The notes beneath the pieces are model-generated. The model saw only the letters and a list, made by a program, of their open reading frames with translations. It ran no database searches and was not told where the DNA came from. From Arcanobacterium ihumii (lineage in GTDB: Bacteria > Actinomycetota > Actinomycetes > Actinomycetales > Actinomycetaceae), in contig NZ_UWOS01000003.1 in the NCBI RefSeq assembly GCF_900604515.1, positions 1 through 64,000 on the forward strand: DNA of 64,000 bases, in the 5' to 3' direction. Position 1 is the first letter of the stretch, and every line of letters begins with the position of its first letter. Below are positions 30,764-37,819 of the stretch, piece by piece. A program made the translations under genes and the position numbers.

Positions 30764-31534
30764 ATGATCATTTCAGTTTGTAATCAAAAAGGCGGGGTGG
30801 GTAAAACCACGTTGGCTACTAATATTGCTCAGCGGCTTTCAGAAAACGGCAGACATGCTGTTTTATTGATTGATGCAGATCCGCAAGGTAATGCATCAAC
30901 GACAGTCGGTGCCGATGTCGGCACCGAAACATTAACCTTGAATGATGCTCTCACGGCGGTAGCGTCAGGTGCTCCCGGCTCAGTGATTACCCAGACGATC
31001 ATAGAGTGTCTGCCGCCGTGGACTATTTCGTTGATTCCAGCAGATCGTCTACTCGCTTCGCGCGAATCAGACACTTCCCTAGGACGGGAGAATCGCCTCA
31101 AGACTATGTTGGAAGCGGTTCAATACGATTTCGACCACGTTGTGATTGATTGCCCACCTTCCCTTGGAATGCTGACCACAAACGCACTCGTAGCCTCAGA
31201 TAAAGCTTTGGTGGTTACCACCGCTCGTGAAACGAGTTTTGATGGGGTCGCGGAAATAACCTCTACTATCGCAACTGTACGCGCACATTATAATCCTGAC
31301 CTTGTTTTATCTGGGGTTGTGGTCAATTCTTACCGTGCAGATCGGTTGGATCGCCGTGAATGGTTTGATCATCTTCAAACCTATTACGGTTCACATCTTC
31401 TGCCCAGCGCTATTCCGGAGCGTGAAGCTATTGCTGCCGCAGCCTCTAGGCATGAACCTATCGGCTACGTGGACGACATCACTCACAACGCTTTAAATGC
31501 GTTGATTCAGATTATTAAGAAAGAGTCGAAATGA
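30764..31534 (+). CDS. parA: ParA-type partition ATPase
   Basis: Walker-type ATPase of 256 residues used in plasmid or element segregation. The deviant Walker A is CNQKGGVGKTTLATN at the extreme N-terminus, A' is LLIDADPQGNAST and Walker B is HVVIDCPPSLG. There is no N-terminal HTH, so it is of the small type Ib class, which pairs with ribbon-helix-helix partners. The ATG at 30764 follows AAAGGA and is chosen over one 25 codons earlier, which would translate the hexamer array. The stop overlaps the next gene by ATGA. Confidence 0.93.
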   Translation: MIISVCNQKGGVGKTTLATNIAQRLSENGRHAVLLIDADPQGNASTTVGADVGTETLTLNDALTAVASGAPGSVITQTIIECLPPWTISLIPADRLLASRESDTSLGRENRLKTMLEAVQYDFDHVVIDCPPSLGMLTTNALVASDKALVVTTARETSFDGVAEITSTIATVRAHYNPDLVLSGVVVNSYRADRLDRREWFDHLQTYYGSHLLPSAIPEREAIAAAASRHEPIGYVDDITHNALNALIQIIKKESK

Positions 31535-31905
31535 AAACTCCCGATCCACACGTGCTTTCAAAAGCAACAATCAATGATCCAATCATTGTTGGCAACGCCA
31601 GCGAAGTGGGCAGTGCCGGATATGCCAGCCAAGCCAGCCACGCCAGCACTGCTGGCAGTGCCAGCGAGACTGTTGAAACCCGGGTTAAGTTCACAATCCG
31701 TCTACCTAAGACTCTCATGGGCAGGATCCGGGCAGCGTATCTTGCTGATCTCGCTACAGGTGGGGCACCGACTCTCTCTGAATGGGCTGCTGAGCATCTC
31801 GAGCAGGCTGTGAATGAGTCTGAGCAGCGTGTTAATGGCGGAGCACAGTTCAGGCCTGTAGGTACCGGGCGTGTGCCACGGCTGCCTTTGTCCGGACGCG
31901 ACTAG
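31531..31905 (+). CDS. ParB-like ribbon-helix-helix centromere-binding protein
   Basis: A 124-residue protein coupled to parA by a 4-nt overlap. The C-terminal half VKFTIRLPKTLMGRIRAAYLADLATGG with SEWAAEHLEQAV has the strand-helix-helix pattern of RHH DNA-binding proteins such as type Ib ParB of pCXC100. Residues 22-45 are a run of tripeptides (xAS or xAG) because hexamer array 2 lies in this part of the coding sequence. Presumably binds the GCCAGC arrays, bridges them to ParA and represses the operon. The RHH assignment rests on pattern, not on a search. Confidence 0.75.
   Translation: MKTPDPHVLSKATINDPIIVGNASEVGSAGYASQASHASTAGSASETVETRVKFTIRLPKTLMGRIRAAYLADLATGGAPTLSEWAAEHLEQAVNESEQRVNGGAQFRPVGTGRVPRLPLSGRD
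31588..31665. repeat. Hexamer array 2 inside the parB-like coding sequence
   Basis: Nine hexamers begin every 9 bases from 31588 to 31660. Five are exact GCCAGC (31597, 31624, 31633, 31642, 31660), one is exact GCTGGC (31651), and GTTGGC, GTGGGC and GCCGGA are one-base variants of GCTGGC or GCCAGC, or of near relatives. The 9-bp period keeps the reading frame and encodes AS or AG plus one variable residue. Confidence 0.75.
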
Positions 31906-31920
31906 TCCAAGGCGATTATC

Positions 31921-32859
31921 ATGGATAAGGGCAGATCACGAACAACAGATCCACTAACCAGCAATATAGCTGGTAGTAAGTTAAAGAATTTCACTAAAGA
32001 TCATGGGCGGATCCTTAAAGCTCTACACGAGTATGAAAATCTTACTGATTCTGAGCTTGAACAACTTGCTTCACGACGTCACTGGCCGATGTGCGGGAAA
32101 GACTATTACCGGCGGCGTCGTTCTGATTTGAAAACAATGAACCTTATAACCGCCACTGATCAAAGGCGGGCAAATCCACAAGGAAATCTAGAGACCGCAT
32201 GGGCTCTCAACATTGAAAGGAAAACACGAATGGAAACACAAACCGGTGCATCATTCGACGAAGGCAACATTATCTTCATCGATCTAGGTGATGACGAATA
32301 CGGGGTGGAAGGTAAAGACCTCCAACCAGGTGCCGAGGTGAAAGTATCGAAAAAGAACGGTGGTAAAGCCACCGTCATTATCGACGAGATTATCGACGAG
32401 GAGGACGGTATCCAGACCGCTACCTTTACGTGGCCGGACGAGGTTGGCAAAGCTTTAGAGGACGGCCAGACTATTTTTACCCAGACCGATAATGGTGAAT
32501 GGCTTATTAAAGGTTATGCGTTGATTGAGGGTGAAAAAGTCGAAGTCACTTCACGCAATGGAAAGAAGCGCACAGTCATTGTCGGTCCTATCCATAGCGC
32601 CGACGAGAATAGGCTTCAAACAGCTGCGTTTGAGAATGTCGAATCCGATATGAGTGACTTGCTTGCTGATGGGCGCATCATTTTCATCCGTGACGACGGC
32701 GAGTACCTCATCAAAGGTAAAGGGCTAGCGAAAGGCTCAACAGCTAAAGTTACGAAAGCTAACGGGAAGAAAGTGAAGGTTACTGTGGGACATGTTATTT
32801 CCGACGAGAATGGCATTCAGACCGCTACTTTCACTTCGATAAACAAGAGTGAAAATTGA
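31921..32859 (+). CDS. wHTH protein with triplicated beta-rich module
   Basis: A 312-residue protein I cannot name. Residues 25-100 resemble a winged helix (HGRILKALHEYENLTDSELEQLA ... YYRRRRSDLKTMNLI). Three similar modules follow at about 116-173, 182-240 and 251-306, each with the pattern IF-D-GEYLIKG, a KV/VEVT strand, NGKK-VTV and Q-TATF. An internal ATG at 32231 is preceded by AAAGGA at a workable distance, so the repeat part could also be made alone. It follows the parB-like gene by 15 nt and is followed by hexamer array 3, so it may belong to the partition or replication module. Confidence 0.7.
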   Translation: MDKGRSRTTDPLTSNIAGSKLKNFTKDHGRILKALHEYENLTDSELEQLASRRHWPMCGKDYYRRRRSDLKTMNLITATDQRRANPQGNLETAWALNIERKTRMETQTGASFDEGNIIFIDLGDDEYGVEGKDLQPGAEVKVSKKNGGKATVIIDEIIDEEDGIQTATFTWPDEVGKALEDGQTIFTQTDNGEWLIKGYALIEGEKVEVTSRNGKKRTVIVGPIHSADENRLQTAAFENVESDMSDLLADGRIIFIRDDGEYLIKGKGLAKGSTAKVTKANGKKVKVTVGHVISDENGIQTATFTSINKSEN

Positions 32860-32874
32860 GGTAATTAAAACACT

Positions 32875-32916
32875 GCTGGCTTGGCTGGCACTGCCAGCCA
32901 AGCCAGCAGTGCCAGC
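32875..32916. repeat. Hexamer array 3 downstream of the par region
   Basis: Five exact hexamers with 9-bp period: GCTGGC at 32875 and 32884, then GCCAGC at 32893, 32902 and 32911. The change of orientation makes a perfect inverted repeat between the first two and the next two units. It could act as a centromere site, operator or terminator-like hairpin. Confidence 0.75.
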
Positions 32917-32939
32917 AAAAAATTGTTAGGATAAACGTA

Positions 32940-33143
32940 TTGTTAATCAAAGACACCTGGGTAAGTGGTTCGAAAGCGCAATCTGTTGCTTATCAATTAA
33001 AAGCCCACGGAGCGTCGCGAGTTATCGCATTAGCTGTCGCTAGAAAAATAAAACCTAACTTCCTAAATTCCAATGACATAATCAGTAATTTCGAGCGCCC
33101 TAGTAACGTGTTTAACCCAGCTATTTCACCTTGGAATATTTGA
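32940..33143 (+). pseudogene. Phosphoribosyltransferase-like fragment
   Basis: A 67-codon frame beginning with TTG. The segment LIKDTWVSGSKAQSVAYQLKAHGASRVIALAVARKI resembles the nucleotide-binding loop and following helix of phosphoribosyltransferase-like proteins (DDTWVTG-type). The N-terminal half of such a protein is absent, and the first conserved Asp is Lys. Best read as a remnant; array 3 lies directly upstream. Confidence 0.4.
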
Positions 33144-33205
33144 AACAATTTCGTTTCTAGATACACACATTGAAGTGGTTAACGCATAACATGCTAGATT
33201 TCTGG

Positions 33206-33283
33206 GTGTTCTGACCGAGTTATCAGTGTGGCGATAATGAGCGATATGCTAGCGCTAAGGTCTGGTCAGGATTTCTTTGACCC
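33206..33283. repeat. Diverged direct repeat, copy 1
   Basis: About 78 bases align with 36307-36387 at roughly two-thirds identity. Shared stretches include GTGTTC, GAGTTA-CAGTG, GCGAT and GG-CAGGATT-CTTTG-CC. It lies in a gene-free gap between the par region and the protease gene. Function unknown. Confidence 0.5.
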
Positions 33284-33369
33284 TACTGTTCCACAATTTG
33301 CTGCGCCGCATTTGAAGCAATTCACCACATTAAATTGGACGGAATTTTAACAGGAACACCGCTGTCACA

Positions 33370-34227
33370 TTAATGAAGTTTTTGTTTACCATTTTTTGTC
33401 ACGATCCAAATGATTCCGAACGTCAAAATAAGCGGGAAAAGGTAGTGCTCAATGAATTGGGTTGCCACAACAATGCTCGATTTTGCTTTGGACATATTGC
33501 TTATCAGCACAAAATTCAAGATGAAATGCCCCAAAAATAGCGGCAAAATGCGGTGCGTTTTGATGAAGTAGAGGGCTGTGAACACCGCAAGGGGTGCCAT
33601 AAAGAGCAGCGAAGTTATTGATCCCATATGTAGGTGAATTACTCCACGGATAACAACCATGATGATGAGCGAGATGGAAGTGTTTATGTGCGCTTTCTTT
33701 ATCAATAACCATAGGACAATACCTGTGAAAACAACTTCTTCCGTTGCTCCCATGACCGATCCAGATAATGTATCGGCAAGAGGCGAATATCCTGAGTAAT
33801 CAAGGTCAAAAGTGGCTTCGGTAGCATTCCTCAGTAGTTCGTCTATTTGGAAACGCTGTGCCAATACAACGAGTTCACGCTGCAAGATAGGGTAAATCAA
33901 GAGCATGGCAATTGTTCCTACCACGCCATAAGTAAATGTTTTTGTGGATTCTAGATCCGGTTTAGCGATAATTGGTGATTGTTTTGAGTTGGTCAGCTTC
34001 ATAAATAGTAGCCAAGAAGCAATCATCCATATTAAATAAAAGATGAACCCGTGGAACTTGTACGGGGGGAAAATATTGCCTACATCCACGTAAAAGCCTA
34101 GGGCAGTTGTACTTAGAGATGTTGCGTCGAAATATACCCATAGGTTTTGAAGGATAAACGACACAGGTGGATAAAACACAAACAGGTAGAGCAATACGTT
34201 GGGTATATTCTTTATTTTTTTTATCAT
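33370..34227 (-). CDS. CPBP-family intramembrane metalloprotease (Abi-like)
   Basis: Membrane protein of 285 residues with about eight spans. CPBP motifs are seen: GATEEVVFTG (EExxF, although the usual Arg after Phe is Thr), a His-containing helix VIRGVIHLHMGS and HFILNFVLI. The family includes CAAX-type proteases and bacteriocin immunity or processing proteins. It lies 60 nt downstream of a small secreted Cys protein on the same strand, which is typical of peptide/immunity or processing pairs. The ATG at 34227 follows TTTAGG. Substrate unknown. Confidence 0.8.
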   Translation of the reverse strand: MIKKIKNIPNVLLYLFVFYPPVSFILQNLWVYFDATSLSTTALGFYVDVGNIFPPYKFHGFIFYLIWMIASWLLFMKLTNSKQSPIIAKPDLESTKTFTYGVVGTIAMLLIYPILQRELVVLAQRFQIDELLRNATEATFDLDYSGYSPLADTLSGSVMGATEEVVFTGIVLWLLIKKAHINTSISLIIMVVIRGVIHLHMGSITSLLFMAPLAVFTALYFIKTHRILPLFLGHFILNFVLISNMSKAKSSIVVATQFIEHYLFPLILTFGIIWIVTKNGKQKLH

Positions 34228-34287
34228 AATCACCTAAAGTAGGGATTGCTTTCTTCTCGTTGAAGTTCCACGGGTAGATATTATTGT

Positions 34288-34578
34288 TTATTCATCATAC
34301 TTAATCGGGTCTATCGCGTCAGTACATCCCCAAGTTGTACCAACACGGACACATTCGTTGCAAAGATATTTAACTCCACCAATCCATTTTATAGTTTCTC
34401 CAGCTTTCCTGGGGTAGCCCGGTCCAACTTTGATTGTGCAGTGCGGTGGCCGAGGAGATAAGCCTTGTGTGTATGAGGAATTGTCAGATCCCAATAGTGA
34501 AGGTTCCGAAGGTACTCCGACACCGGTAAGCGCAACTCCTAGAAGTAATGACGTGAGAGCGTACAGTGTAGTTTTCAT
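34288..34578 (-). CDS. Small secreted four-cysteine protein
   Basis: A 96-residue protein with a strong AAAGGAG ribosome-binding site and a signal peptide (MKTTLYALTSLLLGVALTGVGV). The mature part of about 70 residues has four cysteines (HCTI, LCNEC, WGCTD) and the segment GYPRKAGETIKWIGGVKY. I do not recognise the family. Its position directly upstream of a CPBP protease suggests a processed peptide or a toxin/immunity pair, but this is inference. Confidence 0.65.
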   Translation of the reverse strand: MKTTLYALTSLLLGVALTGVGVPSEPSLLGSDNSSYTQGLSPRPPHCTIKVGPGYPRKAGETIKWIGGVKYLCNECVRVGTTWGCTDAIDPIKYDE

Positions 34579-34632
34579 AAAAACTCCTTTGTTTTCTAGT
34601 TGGTGGTTGTAGCTTAATCCACAGCCTTGCAC

Positions 34633-34971
34633 CTGTCCTTCAATTTTCTCGAAATCGACAAATTGGATATAAGTTTATTTACCGACAAGCTAAGGGAGAG
34701 GCTAATCGGCGGCATCGTTCGTGCTCATCATTCGTTCGCGAAATATTGACCACACTATCAATTATTTCCTTTTAAAGTTCATTATCAGAATCGAACGTCG
34801 AATATATACACGAGAATTCTACATAAAAGCACTGGCGGCTTTTGGAGCAATGATCGTTGGTGTCCTTTTCTGGATCAGTATTTAGGTGAGACTACTAGAA
34901 AACAGATACTAGAATTTATAGAAAGAAGAGAGTGGCTGCGTTTAGCGTAGTCGCCCTCTTTGTTTCCAAGT
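34633..34971. other. Gap with a hairpin and a possible tiny membrane frame
   Basis: No firm gene here. A 54-codon plus-strand frame (34721-34885, GTG start, no ribosome-binding site) ends in one hydrophobic span and weakly resembles the small membrane proteins at 29368 and 37576. An imperfect hairpin at about 34928-34960 lies just past the 3' end of the interrupted redoxin gene and probably terminates it. Confidence 0.35.
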
Positions 34972-35778
34972 TCATCGGCTGCGTGATTTTTGGTGTGTCA
35001 CAGGTGCGGGTGTATCGGTTTGCACGGGCATCATGCGTTTAGGTTGATGGTTTGGGACAATGATGTCTGTTTTTCCTTCTTCACTAAGGCGGATCGCGGC
35101 TCGTATGTTTTGTAGGTTGAATCCTGTCCATGTTTGACGGTTTGCACCTGTTTCGACTTCGACGATGGGTGCCGCAGTGTAGCCTTGTTATCTGAATTTT
35201 TCAACCAGGTCTGGGTATTGATCGGGCGATACTTCGCTAAAGGGGGTACCTGTTTTATTAAACTGGCGTTTGGTAGCAACGCATTGAACACAGTTTGCTT
35301 TTGTGTAGATTGTTATTGCGTTGTCTTTTCTGACAGGCACGGTTAAGTGCTTGTAGGTTTGCGGCAACATGGTTGGTAACCATTCCGCGATGAGCCATCG
35401 TGAAGCAGCGGCTTGTTGGAGACGTGGTGATGTCGCGATGTTTTGCTGCCCATCGACGCCTGTCTCATTATACATGTGGATGGATAGAGCGTCGGAGCGA
35501 ACGTATTGTGGGTATTGGCGTAAGGGTGGGCAGTTTGCGGCGCTCCACATTTCTTCAAAGTCGATGGTCTCGTATTTAAGATAGTTTGTTAAATAGTTGA
35601 GGCCGCGAACATATACGTCGCTTTCGCTTATCGACATGCCGTTATAACGGCTGTTGACGAATGAGCTCAGTTCGCGTGTGAGTGATTCTTTCACTCCGTC
35701 AAAGTAGTCCATTTGCCTTGTAGTGATGTTTGTTTGCTGCGCTGCAAGAGCTTGTTCATAGGTGAGATATAAAGCCAT
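34972..35778 (-). pseudogene. NrdH-like redoxin fusion interrupted by an in-frame stop
   Basis: The frame starts at an ATG after GAGGAG and codes for about 150 residues of unknown type, then a glutaredoxin/NrdH-like domain with the redox pair NCVQC. At 35188-35190 a TAA follows DLVEKFR. Translation past it in the same frame gives QGYTAAPIVEVETG and WTGFNLQNIRAAI, the expected second half of the domain, and ends at a TGA at 34972. One C-to-T change (CAA to TAA) would explain it. Either a recent nonsense mutation or read-through. The neighbouring intact redoxin at 35792 is the model for the missing part. Confidence 0.8.
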
Positions 35779-35791
35779 GTTTGTCCACTCC

Positions 35792-36103
35792 TCACCGATG
35801 CTGTTTGGCTGGTTTGAGTGGCTGCGCTTGCGACTCCGCCCCGCGTCCAGGTTCTTGCACGGGAGGGGCGTTTAGTGTGGCTGTTTTTATTGCGTCGCGG
35901 ATGAGGTCTTTGCGGAATCCTGACCAGTGGCTGGTGCCGGAGAATACGACGGGTGCAGTGTAGTGTCCGAGTGCTTTGAGTAGGTTAATGTCGTGTGGGT
36001 TGCGGGCGAGATCGATTTCTGTGTAGCTGACACCGGCTTTATCGAATTCGCGTTTTGTCGCTGTGCATTGTGCACAGTCGGGTTTGGTGTAGATGGTGAT
36101 CAT
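35792..36103 (-). CDS. NrdH-like glutaredoxin
   Basis: A 103-residue thiol-disulfide protein. It opens MITIYTKPDCAQCTATKREFDKAGVSYTEIDL, with CAQC as the redox centre, and continues GHYTAPVVFSGTSHWSGFRKDLI, the cis-Pro and the W-SGF motif typical of NrdH. Chromosomal NrdH donates electrons to class Ib ribonucleotide reductase; no such enzyme is nearby. The C-terminal 28 residues are a polar, Pro-rich tail. It lies 13 nt upstream of a second, interrupted redoxin. Redoxins of this kind are carried by several actinobacterial mobile elements, role unknown. Confidence 0.82.
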   Translation of the reverse strand: MITIYTKPDCAQCTATKREFDKAGVSYTEIDLARNPHDINLLKALGHYTAPVVFSGTSHWSGFRKDLIRDAIKTATLNAPPVQEPGRGAESQAQPLKPAKQHR

Positions 36104-36255
36104 GATTGGCCTTTCATCAAAAGATTGTTGTCTTTTGATGCTTCGCGACCGTCAGCATCTACGTTCTTTTATTATCTCATAAAGCTGGATGTTCAGTGCA
36201 GCGGAATCGGATTATTTTTCTTTTGTTTGTGTGGTGCGCTTCGCGCGTGGATTGG

Positions 36256-36272
36256 ACGGATCTTAGATCCGT
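36256..36272. repeat. Eight-base palindrome
   Basis: ACGGATCT and AGATCCGT flank a single T. A possible protein-binding dyad near the larger palindrome cluster. Confidence 0.5.
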
Positions 36273-36306
36273 ACTAGTGGTGCACGCTGTGCGTGCTGGG
36301 GATTGT

Positions 36307-36387
36307 GTGTTCCGGCTGAGTTACCAGTGCTGCGATTACGGTTTTCGCGCAAGCGTTTGAGCGCCTGGGCAGGATTGACTTTGCCCT
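36307..36387. repeat. Diverged direct repeat, copy 2
   Basis: Aligns with 33206-33283 over about 80 bases with roughly two-thirds identity. Its right end overlaps the nested palindrome. Confidence 0.5.
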
Positions 36388-36453
36388 GATCTCACCCACA
36401 CTGCGCTAAAGCTGCGTATGGGTGAGATCACCGCAGTCAATCTTTTTCTGCCC
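36367..36453. repeat. Nested inverted repeats (candidate origin or structured RNA)
   Basis: Three perfect inner-to-outer arms share one centre: GATCTCACCCA 36388-36398 with 36419-36429 (11 bp), GATTGACT 36373-36380 with 36435-36442 (8 bp), and GGGCAG 36367-36372 with 36448-36453 (6 bp). The 20-base loop contains CTGCG twice. Confidence 0.7.
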
Positions 36454-36549
36454 CTGCCCTACGGGTTGCACTTCATCGTTATCAATCGCGTTTCTGGTTT
36501 TTGTCAGCCGGACAAACAAACGTCCACAAGATAATCGAAAGGTTAGATC

Positions 36550-37046
36550 ATGAGCATTGAAGTAACCGATGTTGAGTCGTTCAAAGCGGTTGTTGCACAG
36601 GCGTATAGCGAGCCGATGCTTGATGTTAGTTGTGGAAGGTGTTGCTTTCTAACAAGCGTGTGGGTGCACGTGGTCTTGGACAGGCGCTGCGTGGCTTGGA
36701 TAATATTCAGGTTCGCGACTATGTTCTCATTGCAGCAGTAACAGGAAGGGTGGATATAGCTCTTGGCACGTTTGATGATGTGCTTAACGGGGCGTGTGCT
36801 CAGTCTTTGAATGTCGCTTCTGTGGAACGGGCTATGTGCGTGTTGCGTGCTTGCGATAATTACCTTGATGTTGTGAGTGTCCCCTTGCATGGTGTGCTTG
36901 CTTATCTTGCGTGGTGGAGTGGCGATAGTGGGACTGCCGAGCTCGAAACCGAGCTAGCGTTGAACGCCGACGCTAGCTACAGTCTTGCGCTGCTTGTTCG
37001 CCACGCTTTGATCGTGGGACTGCCTTCACCTGTTGCAGGTAGTTAG
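36550..37046 (+). pseudogene. DUF4192-like protein, apparently frameshifted
   Basis: The first frame (ATG at 36550, good AAAGG ribosome-binding site) gives MSIEVTDVESFKAVVAQAYS and then loses sense; it stops at 36741. A second frame, open from about 36630 to 37046, gives LGQALRGLDNIQVRDYVLIAA ... LHGVLAYLAWWSGDSGTAELETELALNADASYSLALLVRHAL, which matches the C-terminal part of DUF4192 proteins. One base inserted near 36610-36630 would join them. The function of the family is unknown. Confidence 0.6.
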
Positions 37047-37056
37047 GAGCAACTGT

Positions 37057-37091
37057 GTTTGGGAGGACACCGAGTCGCTGTCCTCCCAAAC
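37057..37091. terminator. Bidirectional terminator
   Basis: A 12-bp perfect stem (37057-37068 with 37080-37091) with an 11-nt loop sits between the converging DUF4192-like and coiled-coil genes, 11 nt and 3 nt from their stops. Confidence 0.8.
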
Positions 37092-37093
37092 CT

Positions 37094-37405
37094 TTACCAC
37101 GTGTCGGGTGTGGTATCGGGCGAAGGTTCGACAGGTGCGGGTGGGGTTCGTTGTGTATGTTTCACAGTGGTTGCTTTGAGAAGACGGGCGAGCGTTCCGG
37201 TTGCGCTGAGGGCGTGGATGAGTTCGTCACGTTTCATACCAGACGCTTCGAGTTGGTCACGTTGGTGAAGAATATCGTTCACGATTTTTTCATAGCGATT
37301 GATAGAGCTCTGTAATTTTTTGAACGCTGCCTTTTGCGTTTTCAGGCTTTCTTCTTTTGCTTGAAAGAAATCGATAACTGGATCGAGTGAAGGAGTGTTT
37401 TGCAT
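37094..37405 (-). CDS. Small coiled-coil protein of the element
   Basis: A 103-residue hydrophilic protein with a long predicted helix or coiled coil (residues 12-62: FFQAKEESLKTQKAAFKKLQSSI) and a Pro/Thr-rich tail (RTPPAPVEPSPDTTPDTW). AAGGAA precedes the ATG. No family recognised; size and composition resemble accessory mobilization or DNA-binding proteins of mobile elements. Confidence 0.6.
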   Translation of the reverse strand: MQNTPSLDPVIDFFQAKEESLKTQKAAFKKLQSSINRYEKIVNDILHQRDQLEASGMKRDELIHALSATGTLARLLKATTVKHTQRTPPAPVEPSPDTTPDTW

Positions 37406-37575
37406 TTGAATATTTCCTTGCTGGATTCAAAGGCAAAGAGTCTGCACTGGTGAATGTAGCACTTATTTTTCGTGTTTGTAGATTCAAGATGACTTTATCG
37501 ATACCTATTCAATTCTGTGATAGCGTGACAAAGTAAGTTGATCAATAAGCATTCTAGTTTCTAAGAAGACAGCAC

Positions 37576-37755
37576 ATGAAAATTGATGATTTCTTTCGAA
37601 ATGTATACGTTCAAATTATTGGAATCTTATGTATGCTTTTCGTGGGTATAGGTTCAGCTTTAACGGGTGATACCCGAGGGGTCGTAGTTGCCACTGGTTT
37701 TATTGTTGTTTCTCTTATTGCAAGAAGGAAAATTAGCGAAGAGAAATCCGAATAA
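37576..37755 (+). CDS. Small two-span membrane protein (paralogue of 29368-29565)
   Basis: A 59-residue protein with two spans (VQIIGILCMLFVGIGSAL and GVVVATGFIVVSLIA) and a charged tail RRKISEEKSE. About half its residues match the protein at 29368-29565. It is followed 13 nt later by a strong terminator and faces the bacteriocin-like gene. Two copies at the edges of accessory DNA suggest a mobile-element family; small size and topology would fit a holin, immunity or regulatory peptide. Confidence 0.6.
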   Translation: MKIDDFFRNVYVQIIGILCMLFVGIGSALTGDTRGVVVATGFIVVSLIARRKISEEKSE

Positions 37756-37768
37756 TCTATTGCTTTGG

Positions 37769-37810
37769 AATCGTGTGGGGCGAGAAATATTTTTCTCGCC
37801 CCACACGATT
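37769..37810. terminator. Bidirectional terminator
   Basis: A perfect 19-bp stem (37769-37787 with 37792-37810) with a 4-nt loop lies between two convergent genes; A and T tracts flank it. Confidence 0.88.
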
Positions 37811-37819
37811 ATTTATTTC

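Larger units (their letters stand above)
36104..36549. other. Palindrome-rich non-coding region of the element
   Basis: No gene in these 446 bases. It holds a diverged repeat (36307-36387), an 8-bp palindrome (36256-36272) and a nested set of inverted repeats (36367-36453). Such density of dyads suits a replication origin, transfer site or structured RNA. The GAAAGG before 36550 is the ribosome-binding site of the next gene. Confidence 0.5.

Noticed and set aside
30707-32916. GCCAGC arrays as simple low-complexity or microsatellite DNA
   Set aside because: The spacers vary, orientation changes and three separate arrays share the same 9-bp register around par genes, which argues for protein-binding sites.
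36250-36460. Possible CRISPR-like repeat
   Set aside because: The repeats are nested palindromes without regular spacers; no cas genes are present.
37055-37315. Plus-strand frames opposite the coiled-coil gene
   Set aside because: They cover the bidirectional terminator and are shadows of the minus-strand gene, which has a good ribosome-binding site.
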